A DNA stretch of 64,000 nt from an uncultured Synechococcaceae cyanobacterium (lineage in GTDB: Bacteria; Cyanobacteriota; Cyanobacteriia; PCC-6307; Cyanobiaceae): positions 1 through 64,000 of the forward strand of contig CACAVZ010000003.1 in assembly GCA_902536065.1 (NCBI GenBank). The letters run 5' to 3'. Below, piece after piece: positions 39,048 through 48,031 of the stretch. A program made the position numbers and the translations under genes. The notes below the pieces were generated by a model. That model saw nothing but the letters and a program-made list of their open reading frames with translations, was not told the origin of the DNA and did not search any database. Position 1 is the stretch's first letter, and every line of letters starts with the position of its first letter.

Positions 39048-39137
39048 TTATGAAGTAAATACAGGCAATCCTATTGTTGCAGTTGTTATGAGAGCCCCTG
39101 CAAAAATCAAAAAAGGTAGAAAAGGATAGTTTTTCAA
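39048..39137 (-). CDS. Possible single-helix membrane microprotein, 29 aa
   Basis: A TTG-started frame of 29 residues, mostly one hydrophobic helix (YPFLPFLIFAGALITTATIG). It lies 107 bp downstream of pstB. Composition resembles cyanobacterial membrane microproteins; support is otherwise weak. Confidence 0.35.
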   Translation of the reverse strand: MKNYPFLPFLIFAGALITTATIGLPVFTS

Positions 39138-39244
39138 CGATAAACTTACTAATTCGAAATAACTATATAGGTATTTATACTGTTTGTCTACCCCTTGACT
39201 GTCTTAAAGGTAAAAATTTTTCTTTTAAAAGTAAAAATTTAACA

Positions 39245-40054
39245 TCAGCCAAATTTACCAGATATGTATTCCTGAGTGGTTTTTTCTTTTGGAGAGTTAA
39301 AAATCTTCTTTGTTGAATTAAATTCTGCAAGATAACCAACTTTTCCTCCATCACCATCTTCATATTCAATAGCATTAAAAAATGCAGTCATATCACTGAC
39401 TCTTAATGCCTGTTGCATATTATGAGTAACAATTATTATTGTGTAATTCTTCTTAAGTTCATGCATTGTCTCCTCAATTTTTAAAGTAGAGATTGGATCT
39501 AATGCTGAACATGGCTCATCCATTAGAATTATTTCAGGCTCAATAGCAATAGTTCTAGCAATACATAATCTTTGTTGTTGACCTCCAGATAAAGAGTAAC
39601 CGCTGTCATTTAATTTATCCTTACATTCATCCCACAAAGCAGCTTTTCTTAGGGAACTTTCGACCAATTCATCCATATCTCCCGTAAAGCCATTAATTCT
39701 TGCTCCAAATGCGATATTTTCATAGATAGATTTAGGAAAAGGATTAGGTTGTTGAAAAACCATTCCAATTCTTCTTCTTACTTCAACTGGATCTACTCTT
39801 TTGTCATAAATATTAGTTCCATCAAAAAGTACAGTTCCCTTGAGTGAACAATTAGGAATTAAATCGTTCATTCTGTTTAAAGATCTAAGAACAGTTGATT
39901 TACCACAACCAGAAGGTCCAATAAGGGAGGTAATATTTCCTTTTTTAAAGTTACAAAAAACATTTCTTACTGCTTCAAAAGTTCCATAACTAATAGAGAC
40001 ATTCTCTAAGGATAAAATGATATTCTTTGGTGTTTTTTTATTAGTTTTAATCAT
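39245..40054 (-). CDS. pstB: Phosphate ABC transporter ATPase
   Basis: 269 residues. Walker [10 protein letters not shown] (46-54), signature [16 protein letters not shown] and Walker [16 protein letters not shown]. PstB powers high-affinity phosphate uptake through PstCA. It is third in pstC-pstA-pstB; its ATG is adjacent to the pstA stop. An ArsR-type operator in front of pstC may control the whole unit. Confidence 0.98.
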   Translation of the reverse strand: MIKTNKKTPKNIILSLENVSISYGTFEAVRNVFCNFKKGNITSLIGPSGCGKSTVLRSLNRMNDLIPNCSLKGTVLFDGTNIYDKRVDPVEVRRRIGMVFQQPNPFPKSIYENIAFGARINGFTGDMDELVESSLRKAALWDECKDKLNDSGYSLSGGQQQRLCIARTIAIEPEIILMDEPCSALDPISTLKIEETMHELKKNYTIIIVTHNMQQALRVSDMTAFFNAIEYEDGDGGKVGYLAEFNSTKKIFNSPKEKTTQEYISGKFG

Positions 40055-40948
40055 TTATACTCTCTTAGTTTTCTCAGTAAAAGCGGCCAATATCCTTGAA
40101 AATATATTTACTGATAGTATCGACAAAACAAGAATAAAGGAAGCTGCCCAGGCTAATTTATTCTGAGCATCATAAGGTTCAAGTGCAAAATTATAAATAA
40201 GAACTGCTAAAGAACCCATCTCATAAAACAAATCTCCAAAGCCTGTTATGTAGTAGTAAGAAAATAAAGCCGTAAATATCAAAGGTGCTGTTTCACCTGC
40301 AGCTCTTGCTATTCCAAGTACAACTCCAGTAGCAATAGACCTAAATGCAGAGGGCAAAGTAACTTTCAATATAGTTGTATACATACTTGCTCCAACTCCA
40401 AGAGAAGCAAATCTCAACTCATTAGGAACCAGCTTTAAACCTTCATCAGTCGTCTTAATCACAGTGGGCAACATCAATATTGAAAGTGCCATTCCTCCGG
40501 CCAAACCGCTATACATACTCCCAAACAAAATCTTTGTAGAAACAATTAAGGCATAAATAAAGACTCCGGCAATTATTGAGGGGACTCCCGCCAGTACATT
40601 AACTCCGAATCTAATAAATCTTGAAAAAGCACCCCCTTTAGAATATTCCGCCAGATATATGCCACCACCTACACCTACTGGTATGGAGATAATTGAAGCA
40701 ATGGTAGTTATTATTAATGTTCCGATCAATGCAGGATTAATACCGCCTGCATCTAAATCATCTCCAGGTGGATTAGGTTCTAAAGTAAATAGTTCTGGTG
40801 TGATTTGGGATCCACCTTTGATGAGAATATAAGTCACCAGAAAAATCAAAGGAAGTATTGCGATTAATGCACAAATTACTGATAAAGAAGTAAAGAATTT
40901 ATCTCCTATATTTCTTGATAATCTTTTCTGGTAATAGAGTGAATTCAT
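40055..40948 (-). CDS. pstA: Phosphate ABC transporter permease PstA
   Basis: 297 residues, six membrane helices, with the binding-protein-dependent permease EAA loop (ASLGVGASMYTTILKVTLPSA) near 178-198. With PstC it forms the phosphate channel. It is 6 bp downstream of pstC and abuts pstB. Confidence 0.97.
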   Translation of the reverse strand: MNSLYYQKRLSRNIGDKFFTSLSVICALIAILPLIFLVTYILIKGGSQITPELFTLEPNPPGDDLDAGGINPALIGTLIITTIASIISIPVGVGGGIYLAEYSKGGAFSRFIRFGVNVLAGVPSIIAGVFIYALIVSTKILFGSMYSGLAGGMALSILMLPTVIKTTDEGLKLVPNELRFASLGVGASMYTTILKVTLPSAFRSIATGVVLGIARAAGETAPLIFTALFSYYYITGFGDLFYEMGSLAVLIYNFALEPYDAQNKLAWAASFILVLSILSVNIFSRILAAFTEKTKRV

Positions 40949-40954
40949 AATTAT

Positions 40955-41902
40955 CTAATATTTGAGACTAAATTTCTTAACTAGCCATTGCGCAAAGATA
41001 TTGACCACTAAAGATAGGATCATTAGTACAAAAGCTGCATAAAAGAGTGATGAAACCTGACTCCCATCAGCTTCACCAAACTGGTTTGCAAGCATTGAGG
41101 AAATGGTATATCCAGGAGATAAAAGAGACCAACTAAATGCATTGGAATTACCAATAATCATTGTGACAGCCATAGTTTCACCCATTGCTCTGCCTAAAGC
41201 CAATAGAACACCTGCCATAATTCCTGATAATGCTGCTGGCAAAATCACTGAAAATATTGTTTTCCATCTACTTGCACCAATTCCATAGGCCGCATTTCTA
41301 AGCTTTTTAGGCACTTGATTAAGAGAATCCCTTGCAATGGAGGTCACTATTGGCAAAAGCATTACTACTAAAATCAATATTGCTAACAAGGAATTCCTAC
41401 CTGTGGGTTCTGTACTGAACAAAGGTATCCAACCAAAGAAATTATGTAAAAAGACAAAAAAGGCTCTAAAAAAAGGTTCCATTACAAATATTGCCCAAAG
41501 TCCTAATACAACTGATGGTATAGCTGCTAATAATTCAACAAAAGAACCTATTATTTCTCTAAAAACTTTTGGGACAAAGTCCTCGGTAATAAATATTGCA
41601 GTTCCAACTCCAAGAGGGATAGTTATTAATAACGAAAGAAATGAAGTTACCAATGTGCCATATATTGCAGTAAAAGCTCCGTATTCATCTTTTACTGGAT
41701 TCCATTCAGAGGTTACGAGAAACTTCAATCCATACCTTGAAAAGGATTCAAATGACTGAAAAAAGACCACTAAAATTATTCCTAAAAGTATTATTGCTAC
41801 GAAACTAGACAAGACCAGAGCAGTATTCTTGAAGATAATATCTATATTTTTTTCGATACCGAATCTTTTACGATTCTTGAAAAGAGTTAATTTCTCTTCC
41901 AT
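40955..41902 (-). CDS. pstC: Phosphate ABC transporter permease PstC
   Basis: 315 residues, six helices, with the EAA-type loop AAYGIGASRWKTIFSVILPAALSG. It is the first gene of pstCAB. A near-palindrome of the ArsR type (41959-41978) lies 57 bp upstream of the ATG, in the space after arsR, so transcription may respond to arsenite rather than only to phosphate. Confidence 0.97.
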   Translation of the reverse strand: MEEKLTLFKNRKRFGIEKNIDIIFKNTALVLSSFVAIILLGIILVVFFQSFESFSRYGLKFLVTSEWNPVKDEYGAFTAIYGTLVTSFLSLLITIPLGVGTAIFITEDFVPKVFREIIGSFVELLAAIPSVVLGLWAIFVMEPFFRAFFVFLHNFFGWIPLFSTEPTGRNSLLAILILVVMLLPIVTSIARDSLNQVPKKLRNAAYGIGASRWKTIFSVILPAALSGIMAGVLLALGRAMGETMAVTMIIGNSNAFSWSLLSPGYTISSMLANQFGEADGSQVSSLFYAAFVLMILSLVVNIFAQWLVKKFSLKY

Positions 41903-41958
41903 TAAAAAAAGAATATCTCTATAAATCTACTACTAAATGAGCAAAAAGACTTTCAAAA

Positions 41959-41978
41959 AAATCAAAAAATTTTGATAT
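41959..41978. promoter_or_regulatory. ArsR-type operator in front of pstC
   Basis: The core ATCAA-AAAATT-TTGAT (41961-41976) fits ATCAA-N6-TTGAT, the same 16-bp core as the tandem sites at arsR/gap and pstS. It sits between the arsR stop and the pstC start. Binding by the adjacent ArsR is inferred. Confidence 0.55.
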
Positions 41979-41982
41979 TTGA

Positions 41983-42300
41983 TTATTTACAATTCCTCTT
42001 ATTCTTGGATGACTGAATTAAGTTACTCATCCAATTTTGAATATCTGATAATACTTCTAAATCTAATTTGTAGTAGACCCATCTTCCTTCTTGTCTATCA
42101 CTGACGAGACCTGAATCTTTTAGAATTTTAATATGATAAGAAATTTTCGATTGGGACAATCCTGTAACTTTTACTATGTCACAAACACATATCTCTCCAT
42201 TCATCATTAATTCAAGAATATTTATTCTAATTGGATCAGAAAGAGATTCCATTATCCCAACAAACTGCTCACTATTAATCTTTTTAAGTTGCTCTAACAA
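41983..42300 (-). CDS. arsR: Arsenic-responsive repressor, ArsR family
   Basis: 105 residues, winged helix. The arsenite-sensing pair is C38 and C40 in GEICVCDI, equivalent to the ELCVCDL motif of classical ArsR; the recognition helix is LSQSKISYHIKILKDSGLV. It is divergent from gap-arsJ, with two tandem palindromes between, and is followed on its own strand by pstCAB. It probably represses its own gene and gap-arsJ until arsenite binds. Confidence 0.93.
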   Translation of the reverse strand: MLEQLKKINSEQFVGIMESLSDPIRINILELMMNGEICVCDIVKVTGLSQSKISYHIKILKDSGLVSDRQEGRWVYYKLDLEVLSDIQNWMSNLIQSSKNKRNCK

Positions 42301-42351
42301 GGCCTAGAGATGATTTATTTTTTAATAATAACCTAAAAAATATAATTACAC

Positions 42352-42389
42352 ATATCAAGAGTTATTGATATATCAAATATTTTTGATAT
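42352..42389. promoter_or_regulatory. Tandem ArsR operators between arsR and gap
   Basis: Two 20-bp palindromes of form ATATCAA-N6-TTGATAT lie at 42352-42371 and 42370-42389, overlapping by 2 bp, 18 bp apart. They occupy the divergent promoter of arsR (start 42300) and gap (start 42416). This arrangement is typical for an autoregulating ArsR. Confidence 0.8.
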
Positions 42390-42415
42390 ATAATTAGTCA
42401 GGTTTAAGATGTTTT

Positions 42416-43444
42416 ATGAAAATTGGAATTAACGGATTTGGGCGAATTGGGAGACTGACTTTAAGAATCTTGTGGCAAAGGAAAGATATAGAAATAACTC
42501 ATATAAATGAAACAGGTGGAGATTCCTCAGCTGCATCTCACTTACTAGAATTTGATTCTGTTCATGGCAGATGGAATAAAAATATAATTTCGAATGAAGA
42601 TGAAATAATAATTGAAGGGGAAAAAATTTCCTTTACATCAAAAGAGAAATATCTTGATGTTCCATGGGATAAATCTTCGGTTGACCTTATTTTGGAATGC
42701 ACGGGGAAAAACAACACTCCACAAGACTTAAATCCATATTTTGATTCTCTTGGAGTAAAAAAAGTTATTGTTGCCTGCCCTGTCAAAGGAATTTTTGGAG
42801 GTGAACAAGCACTTAATATTGTTTACGGAATTAACCATTCCCTTTATAAAGCTGATAAACATAAGTTAATTACCGCAGCATCATGTACTACTAATTGCTT
42901 AGCTCCCATCGTAAAAGTTGTTAATGAAAATTTTTCAATTAAACATGGGGCTATTACAACTATTCATGACGTTACAAATACCCAAGTTCCAGTAGATCTA
43001 TACAAAGGTGACTTAAGAAGAGCAAGAGGATGCATACAAAACTTAATTCCTACTTCGACTGGATCGGCCAAAGCAATTGCCGAAATTTTTCCTGAACTAA
43101 AAGGCAAACTAAATGGATATGCAGTAAGGGTTCCTCTTCTAAACGCCTCTTTAACAGATGCAGTTTTTGAATTGAATAATGAAGTAACTGAAAAGCAAGT
43201 AAATAGTGAATTTTTAAAAGCATCAGAAACATACTTAAAAGGAATTCTTGGATATGAGGAGAGACCTTTAGTATCTTCAGATTACTTAAATGACTCAAGA
43301 AGTTGCATAATAGATGGACTCTCAACGATGGTTGTGAATTCAAATTTATTAAAGGTTTATGCTTGGTATGACAATGAGTGGGGATATAGTTGCAGACTTG
43401 CAGATCTAACCTCTTTTGTAATTGAAAAGGAAAAAAGATTTTAG
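42416..43444 (+). CDS. gap1: ArsJ-associated glyceraldehyde-3-phosphate dehydrogenase
   Basis: 342 residues. NAD-binding NGFGRIGR (6-13), the catalytic Cys157 in [10 protein letters not shown] and the C-terminal WYDNEWGYS. Paired with arsJ, its likely role is detoxification: with arsenate in place of phosphate it forms 1-arseno-3-phosphoglycerate, which ArsJ exports. It may also act in glycolysis. arsJ begins 5 bp after the stop. ATG 42416 follows the tandem ArsR sites by 26 bp. Confidence 0.93.
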   Translation: MKIGINGFGRIGRLTLRILWQRKDIEITHINETGGDSSAASHLLEFDSVHGRWNKNIISNEDEIIIEGEKISFTSKEKYLDVPWDKSSVDLILECTGKNNTPQDLNPYFDSLGVKKVIVACPVKGIFGGEQALNIVYGINHSLYKADKHKLITAASCTTNCLAPIVKVVNENFSIKHGAITTIHDVTNTQVPVDLYKGDLRRARGCIQNLIPTSTGSAKAIAEIFPELKGKLNGYAVRVPLLNASLTDAVFELNNEVTEKQVNSEFLKASETYLKGILGYEERPLVSSDYLNDSRSCIIDGLSTMVVNSNLLKVYAWYDNEWGYSCRLADLTSFVIEKEKRF

Positions 43445-43449
43445 TTTTT

Positions 43450-44706
43450 ATGAAATTATCTAGTCTTCAACAATATAGTGTCGTCACAGCAAACTACTGG
43501 GCATTTACGCTTACTGATGGGGCATTAAGAATACTAGTTGTTGGCCACTTTCATGAACTGGGTTATTCAACCCTGCAAATTGCTTTACTTTTTCTTTTCT
43601 ATGAATTTTTTGGAATAATTACAAACCTTTATGGTGGATGGATAGGAGCAAGATATGGTTTAAGGCTTACTTTATGGATAGGAACAATTCTGCAAATTAT
43701 TGCTCTTTTCATGCTGATTCCTGTCAAAGATAATTGGCCAATAATCTTTAGCGTCTCATACGTTATGTTCGCTCAAGCGCTTAGTGGAGTAGCAAAAGAT
43801 CTAAATAAAATGAGCGCAAAAAGTGCTGTTAAATCAATAGTTCCAATTTCAGAAGAGAATAACCAAAATAGTCAAAAACAATTATTTAAATGGGTTTCAA
43901 TTTTAACAGGTTCTAAGAATGCACTTAAGGGTGTTGGTTTTTTCTTAGGCGGACTCTTATATAAGCTATTAGGCTTTAATAATGCTGTTGGAATTATGGG
44001 TTTAGGTCTATGTCTGGCATTCTTTTTAACCTTATTTCTTCCTAAAGATTCAGGGAAAATGAAAAGAAAGCCTGTATTTAAAGATCTTTATTCCAAGTCC
44101 AAAGGTATAAATATTCTCTCAGGTGCAAGATTTTTCTTGTTTGGAGCGAGAGATGTCTGGTTTGTAGTAGCACTTCCTGTATTTTTAGATGTTTCTTTTG
44201 GATGGGATTATTTAAAAATAGGTCTTTTCTTGGGTGGATGGATAATAATCTACGGTTTCTTTCAAGTATTAGCTCCACTACTTAGAAAAGTATGGGGGAA
44301 AAATAATAGCCCAACAAAAACTACCGTTCAATTTTGGGGACTAATCTTGACGATTATTCCATTATTTATTGCTGGAGCGTTAAACGGTGATAAATCATTA
44401 GGTCCTGTAATTGTTGTTGGATTAATAATATTTGGCTTTATTTTTGCAATGAATTCTTCTACTCATTCTTATTTGATTTTGGCTTATTCAGATAATGAAA
44501 AAGTAAGTTTAAATGTTGGTTATTACTATATGGCTAATGCAGCTGGAAGATTATTTGGAACCTTGCTATCAGGTTTATTATTTATGCTCGGGACCAATGC
44601 CTCTTCAGGTTTGCAATATTGCTTGTATTCTTCATCTGTATTTATTTTTATTGCTTGGATTATAAGTTATAAATTACCTTCCTATTCTTCCAACAGCATA
44701 AATTGA
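43450..44706 (+). CDS. arsJ: Organoarsenical efflux MFS transporter ArsJ
   Basis: 418 residues of the major facilitator superfamily, about 11-12 membrane helices, beginning with the ArsJ-like YSVVTANYWAFTLTDGALRI and YGGWIGARYGLRLTL (loop 2-3 motif). ArsJ expels 1-arseno-3-phosphoglycerate made by the neighbouring GAPDH; the compound then breaks down outside to arsenate. The 3' end overlaps the convergent pstS by 33 bp. Confidence 0.93.
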   Translation: MKLSSLQQYSVVTANYWAFTLTDGALRILVVGHFHELGYSTLQIALLFLFYEFFGIITNLYGGWIGARYGLRLTLWIGTILQIIALFMLIPVKDNWPIIFSVSYVMFAQALSGVAKDLNKMSAKSAVKSIVPISEENNQNSQKQLFKWVSILTGSKNALKGVGFFLGGLLYKLLGFNNAVGIMGLGLCLAFFLTLFLPKDSGKMKRKPVFKDLYSKSKGINILSGARFFLFGARDVWFVVALPVFLDVSFGWDYLKIGLFLGGWIIIYGFFQVLAPLLRKVWGKNNSPTKTTVQFWGLILTIIPLFIAGALNGDKSLGPVIVVGLIIFGFIFAMNSSTHSYLILAYSDNEKVSLNVGYYYMANAAGRLFGTLLSGLLFMLGTNASSGLQYCLYSSSVFIFIAWIISYKLPSYSSNSIN

Positions 44707-45639
44707 TTTTTTTAGAATTTCTCCTTTCAAGGGGACAAAGCCTAGTGAGGATGCTTTTGATTGGTATTCGTCACTAAGTAATGTATAGAATGTATCTTGA
44801 ATTGCCTTAGTATTCTTGCCATTGCCCGTTTCATAAGCAAGTATCCAAGTTAAGGTTGCTATAGGATAAGCTCCTTTAGCAGTAGGGTTTGGATTTTTAC
44901 CAGCCAAGTTTTCATCAAGAGTTATTCCATTTAAGGCAATTGCTCCTGATTCAGTATTAGGAGTAACAAATTCACCAGAAAGATTTTGTAAAGCTGCTGC
45001 TTTTACATTTCCTTTTATATAAGATTGATTAACATAACCAATCGCTCCAGGAGTATTTTGTATAACGCCAGCGACTCCAGAATTACCTTTTGCTCCAACT
45101 CCCGCAGGCCATTTAACAGATTTACCAGTACCTAAATTCCAAGTTTCAGAAAAAGCCTCCATAGAATTTGTAAAAGCTTTAGTCGTACCTGATCCATCAG
45201 AACGATGCGCCCAAGTCAATTTGCCAGCGGAACAACCCAATTCCTTCCAATCTTTTATCAAACCCATTGCAACTCCAACGGCTTGCTCTTGAGTTAGCTT
45301 CAAATCGCAATCATAATTATATCCAAAGGCAATTGTGCCTCCAACCATGGGTATTTGCACAAGACCTCTTTTAACTTTCTTTATATCAGCTTCTTTCATT
45401 GGATCGTCAGAAGCTCCAAAGTTTACAGTTTCATCAATAAATGCTTTCCTTCCAGACCCAGAACCTACTGCCTGGTAATTAACTTTTACACCTCCCGATC
45501 TTGCATAATCAGAAAACCATCTTGTATAAATTTTTGAAGGGAAAGAGGCTCCCGCACCACTCAATCTAACGGTCGGCGAACCGCAGGCTGCTAAAACTAA
45601 TAAAGAAGAACTAAGAAGAGCTTTCTTAAAAATGCTCAT
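44674..45639 (-). CDS. pstS: Phosphate-binding protein PstS
   Basis: 321 residues. Lipobox LAAC (Cys19), then the phosphate-binding loops: LSGAGASFPSKIY, GSGSGRKAF, SDDPM and THRSDGSGTT in the form AHRSDGSGTTKAF. It captures phosphate for PstCAB. It is transcribed toward arsJ, on the far side of the arsenic genes from pstCAB. Two ArsR-type palindromes stand 71-109 bp upstream; no phoB or phoR is next to it. Confidence 0.97.
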   Translation of the reverse strand: MSIFKKALLSSSLLVLAACGSPTVRLSGAGASFPSKIYTRWFSDYARSGGVKVNYQAVGSGSGRKAFIDETVNFGASDDPMKEADIKKVKRGLVQIPMVGGTIAFGYNYDCDLKLTQEQAVGVAMGLIKDWKELGCSAGKLTWAHRSDGSGTTKAFTNSMEAFSETWNLGTGKSVKWPAGVGAKGNSGVAGVIQNTPGAIGYVNQSYIKGNVKAAALQNLSGEFVTPNTESGAIALNGITLDENLAGKNPNPTAKGAYPIATLTWILAYETGNGKNTKAIQDTFYTLLSDEYQSKASSLGFVPLKGEILKKSIYAVGRIGR

Positions 45640-45709
45640 GACATCGTTATGATTGAAGACAATTTATTTATAGCATCAAACATAGAGCCAAAAGCAAAGA
45701 TTAAGAATT

Positions 45710-45748
45710 GCATCAAGATATTTTGATATAATCAAATATTCTTGATAT
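45710..45748. promoter_or_regulatory. Tandem ArsR-type operators in front of pstS
   Basis: Two half-palindromic sites, ATCAA-GATATT-TTGATAT (45712-45729) and AATCAA-ATATTC-TTGATAT (45730-45748), match the arsR/gap sites in core and spacing and are 19 bp apart. They lie upstream of pstS. Control of pstS by ArsR is inferred from this match. Confidence 0.6.
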
Positions 45749-45806
45749 ATTGACTTCAATACCTCAGTAAGAAATTTAAGTTTTAAATTAAATATCAAAC
45801 CTTTAT

Positions 45807-46175
45807 TTAGAATTTAATTTTTGTTGTTACTCTGTTTTTATTTTGAGATTTGAATTCAAAAAGTCCCGTATCAGTAAATATGGTCAACTCATCTCCAGAT
45901 GTTTCTTCAATTGCAATTCCCTCAGACTCTAGATTTTTAACATATACATTACCAATAAGTTTTAGAGATTTATCATCCTTGTCAAAAGAAAGCTTGTCAG
46001 AATAAGCCTCAAAATTACCACTATTGCTTTTAATGACTACATTTCCCTTAGCTTCTAAATCACCTTCTAAAGTATTTATTTGAGAATCAGATGTAATTGT
46101 GTAATTAGTTAATTCCTCAGCAAAAGAAAATTCAGCTAATAGAGATAAAAACGATGCAAAAAATAACCTTTTCAT
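45807..46175 (-). CDS. LptA/OstA-like periplasmic protein, 122 aa
   Basis: Signal peptide (MKRLFFASFLSLLAEFSFAEE) and a beta-rich mature domain with OstA repeats: NTLEGDLEAKGNVVIKSNSG and KLIGNVYVKNL. Such LptA-like domains carry LPS across the periplasm, in keeping with lptB at the window start, but this is a short, single-domain form. It begins next to the cytochrome stop, so both are likely co-transcribed. Confidence 0.75.
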   Translation of the reverse strand: MKRLFFASFLSLLAEFSFAEELTNYTITSDSQINTLEGDLEAKGNVVIKSNSGNFEAYSDKLSFDKDDKSLKLIGNVYVKNLESEGIAIEETSGDELTIFTDTGLFEFKSQNKNRVTTKIKF

Positions 46176-46529
46176 TTACTCCCAACCCTTTTCTGCATTC
46201 TGAATAATCCATTGTGCAAGAACCTTATCCTCTCCATCCTTCAATTTATTTTTATAACCCTTCATAAAACCAATCCCTTCATTGGCAATTTTTGTTATTG
46301 AATTTACATCTGCTATTCCTCTTTTTTCAAGGTCGGAAAGTTTTAATGATTTAGATCCTTTAAGAACGACTGATCCGCCTCTTACATGGCAGCCTGCACA
46401 AACATTTCTAAAAATTGTTTCTCCATCTCTAATATCAGAAGCCATTAGATATCTATTATGCAAAGAGGTTTGAAAAATAATTATTAAAGTTATTACAGGA
46501 ATTACGAATAGAAATTTAAATATTTTCAT
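46176..46529 (-). CDS. petJ: Cytochrome c6-family protein
   Basis: 117 residues from ATG 46529 (an in-frame TTG at 46547 would add six). A signal/anchor helix (FKFLFVIPVITLIIIF) is followed by the haem site CAGCH, an axial Met in IGFMKGYKNK and the c6 end AQWIIQNAEKGWE. c6-type cytochromes carry electrons from cytochrome b6f to photosystem I or oxidase. The Met region (MKGYK rather than MPAF) departs from canonical c6, so it may be a c6-like paralogue. Confidence 0.8.
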   Translation of the reverse strand: MKIFKFLFVIPVITLIIIFQTSLHNRYLMASDIRDGETIFRNVCAGCHVRGGSVVLKGSKSLKLSDLEKRGIADVNSITKIANEGIGFMKGYKNKLKDGEDKVLAQWIIQNAEKGWE

Positions 46530-46583
46530 TTGATTTATTCCACCCAAAATTAATTTAGCAATTAATTCTAAAACTTGATCTAT

Positions 46584-47639
46584 CTATTTTAATAGTTCTA
46601 CTGCTACTACAAGATTTCCCAATAATCCGTTCAAAATATTTAGCTGTTCTTTACTACCAAAGGCTATTAATACCTGACCTGGTTGAAGTATGAAATTACC
46701 TCCAGGATTAGTGAACAACTTTTCATTTTCTTTAATGGCTAATATTTTTGCACCACTCTTTTTGCCTATTCCAAGTTCAGAAAGTGATCTTTTCTCCGCA
46801 GTTTCAAAAAGACTAATATCATTACTTAATTCAAATTCTTCAATTTCACATTCACTTCCTGCTAAAAGATCTAGAAAATCAATGGCTATTGGTCTTAAAG
46901 CCATTGAGGCCATTGCTCTACCTGCAGCTATATAAGGGCTTACAACTATACTTGCCCCGGCTAATCTCAACTTACTTGCGGCTTCTTCAGTTCCCGCTCT
47001 TGCTATTACTCTTATAGAACTTCTTATCCCCTTAGCACTTAAAACCACATATAAATTTGCAGCGTCATTAGGCAAAGTAACAACCAAACTCTTACATTTT
47101 TCTAATCCTGCCAGTTTTAAAGTCTCATCAAGAGTCGCATCAGCACAAAGCACTTCTAAACCATTTTCTTCAGCAATCTTTTTTCTATCTTCATCACTCT
47201 CAACAACAATAATTGGAATATTTTGCGTTTTTATTTGGTTAGATATTTCCTGACCAACCCTCCCATATCCGCACAAAATTACATGATTTTCCATTTTTCT
47301 AAGAAGTCTTTTAAAACGTAATTCGTTTACTCTTTGAAAATAGCCGGATTCGAATAATCTAACAGCTTTTTGAAAGGTAAATTGAATAAAGATCAATCCG
47401 CCAACGATTACTAAAACAGTTACGATCCTGCCTTCAGGACTTAAAGGTTGAACTTCTCCAAAACCAATAGTGGTTATTGTGATCAGAACCATCCATAAGC
47501 AATCACTCCATTCCCAGCCCTCTGTTATTCGATAGCCAATTGCACCTAAAAAAAACAGAAAGAATAAAGAATAAATAAGACCAAACCAAGGCCTTAAATA
47601 GTCTTTAATAAAATAGAACTCAAATAATCTAAGCTTCAT
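46584..47639 (-). CDS. Potassium channel with RCK (TrkA) domains
   Basis: 351 residues. Two membrane helices (about 19-38 and 71-92) enclose a pore with filter TTIGFGE (56-62), close to TVGYG. A Rossmann TrkA-N domain starts with GYGRVGQ (124-130), and a TrkA-C domain ends the chain (KILAIKENEKLF... GQVLIAFGS). This is the layout of MthK/Kch-type ligand-gated K+ channels. GFG in place of GYG occurs in known channels. Confidence 0.9.
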   Translation of the reverse strand: MKLRLFEFYFIKDYLRPWFGLIYSLFFLFFLGAIGYRITEGWEWSDCLWMVLITITTIGFGEVQPLSPEGRIVTVLVIVGGLIFIQFTFQKAVRLFESGYFQRVNELRFKRLLRKMENHVILCGYGRVGQEISNQIKTQNIPIIVVESDEDRKKIAEENGLEVLCADATLDETLKLAGLEKCKSLVVTLPNDAANLYVVLSAKGIRSSIRVIARAGTEEAASKLRLAGASIVVSPYIAAGRAMASMALRPIAIDFLDLLAGSECEIEEFELSNDISLFETAEKRSLSELGIGKKSGAKILAIKENEKLFTNPGGNFILQPGQVLIAFGSKEQLNILNGLLGNLVVAVELLK

Positions 47640-47716
47640 ATCCCTTATTATCGTTAACTATTCAAAAATTTCAAAAAAATTTTCTATTATGTTCCTAAAA
47701 CTATTTATTTGTTTAA

Positions 47717-47803
47717 GTGAAATACATATTAAGCAGGATAATAATATTTATTTTCGTAGCTGTATGCATTAAACAAATGATTACTGTTTCAGGTTTTATT
47801 TAA
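47717..47803 (+). CDS. Possible membrane microprotein, 28 aa
   Basis: A GTG-started frame of 28 residues, almost wholly hydrophobic (YILSRIIIFIFVAVCIKQM). It is the only candidate in the spacer after the K+ channel gene. Support is weak. Confidence 0.28.
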   Translation: MKYILSRIIIFIFVAVCIKQMITVSGFI

Positions 47804-47822
47804 TGCTTCATTAAAAATTAAT

Positions 47823-47954
47823 TCAAGGTTTTACTTGTACCGATTCAATTAGAAAATCAGAAGCTGCTTTTAACCAATCAGCTACTGTAAGACGAAGGTC
47901 AGGTTGAGAATATACAAGCGTGACAATTATTCCAACTAAGATTATCTTTACCAT
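47823..47954 (-). CDS. Small protein with N-terminal helix, 43 aa
   Basis: 43 residues starting MVKIILVGIIVTLVYSQPDL: one short hydrophobic helix, then an amphipathic helix (TVADWLKAASDFLIESVQ). Start ATG 47954, stop TGA 47823-47825. A thylakoid-associated microprotein is possible; no match recognised. Confidence 0.5.
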   Translation of the reverse strand: MVKIILVGIIVTLVYSQPDLRLTVADWLKAASDFLIESVQVKP

Positions 47955-48031
47955 GGCAATTAAAATATTCTTATGAATTAAAGCACAACTATTTAGTAAA
48001 AAGAACCTTAAATTTTTAAAAAACAGATTAA

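Noticed and set aside
39175-39375. 66-codon minus frame at the pstB 3' end
   Set aside because: It mostly overlaps pstB in another frame and has a mirror-like composition.
41337-41759. 140-codon frame antisense to pstC
   Set aside because: It is an antisense shadow of a clear permease gene.
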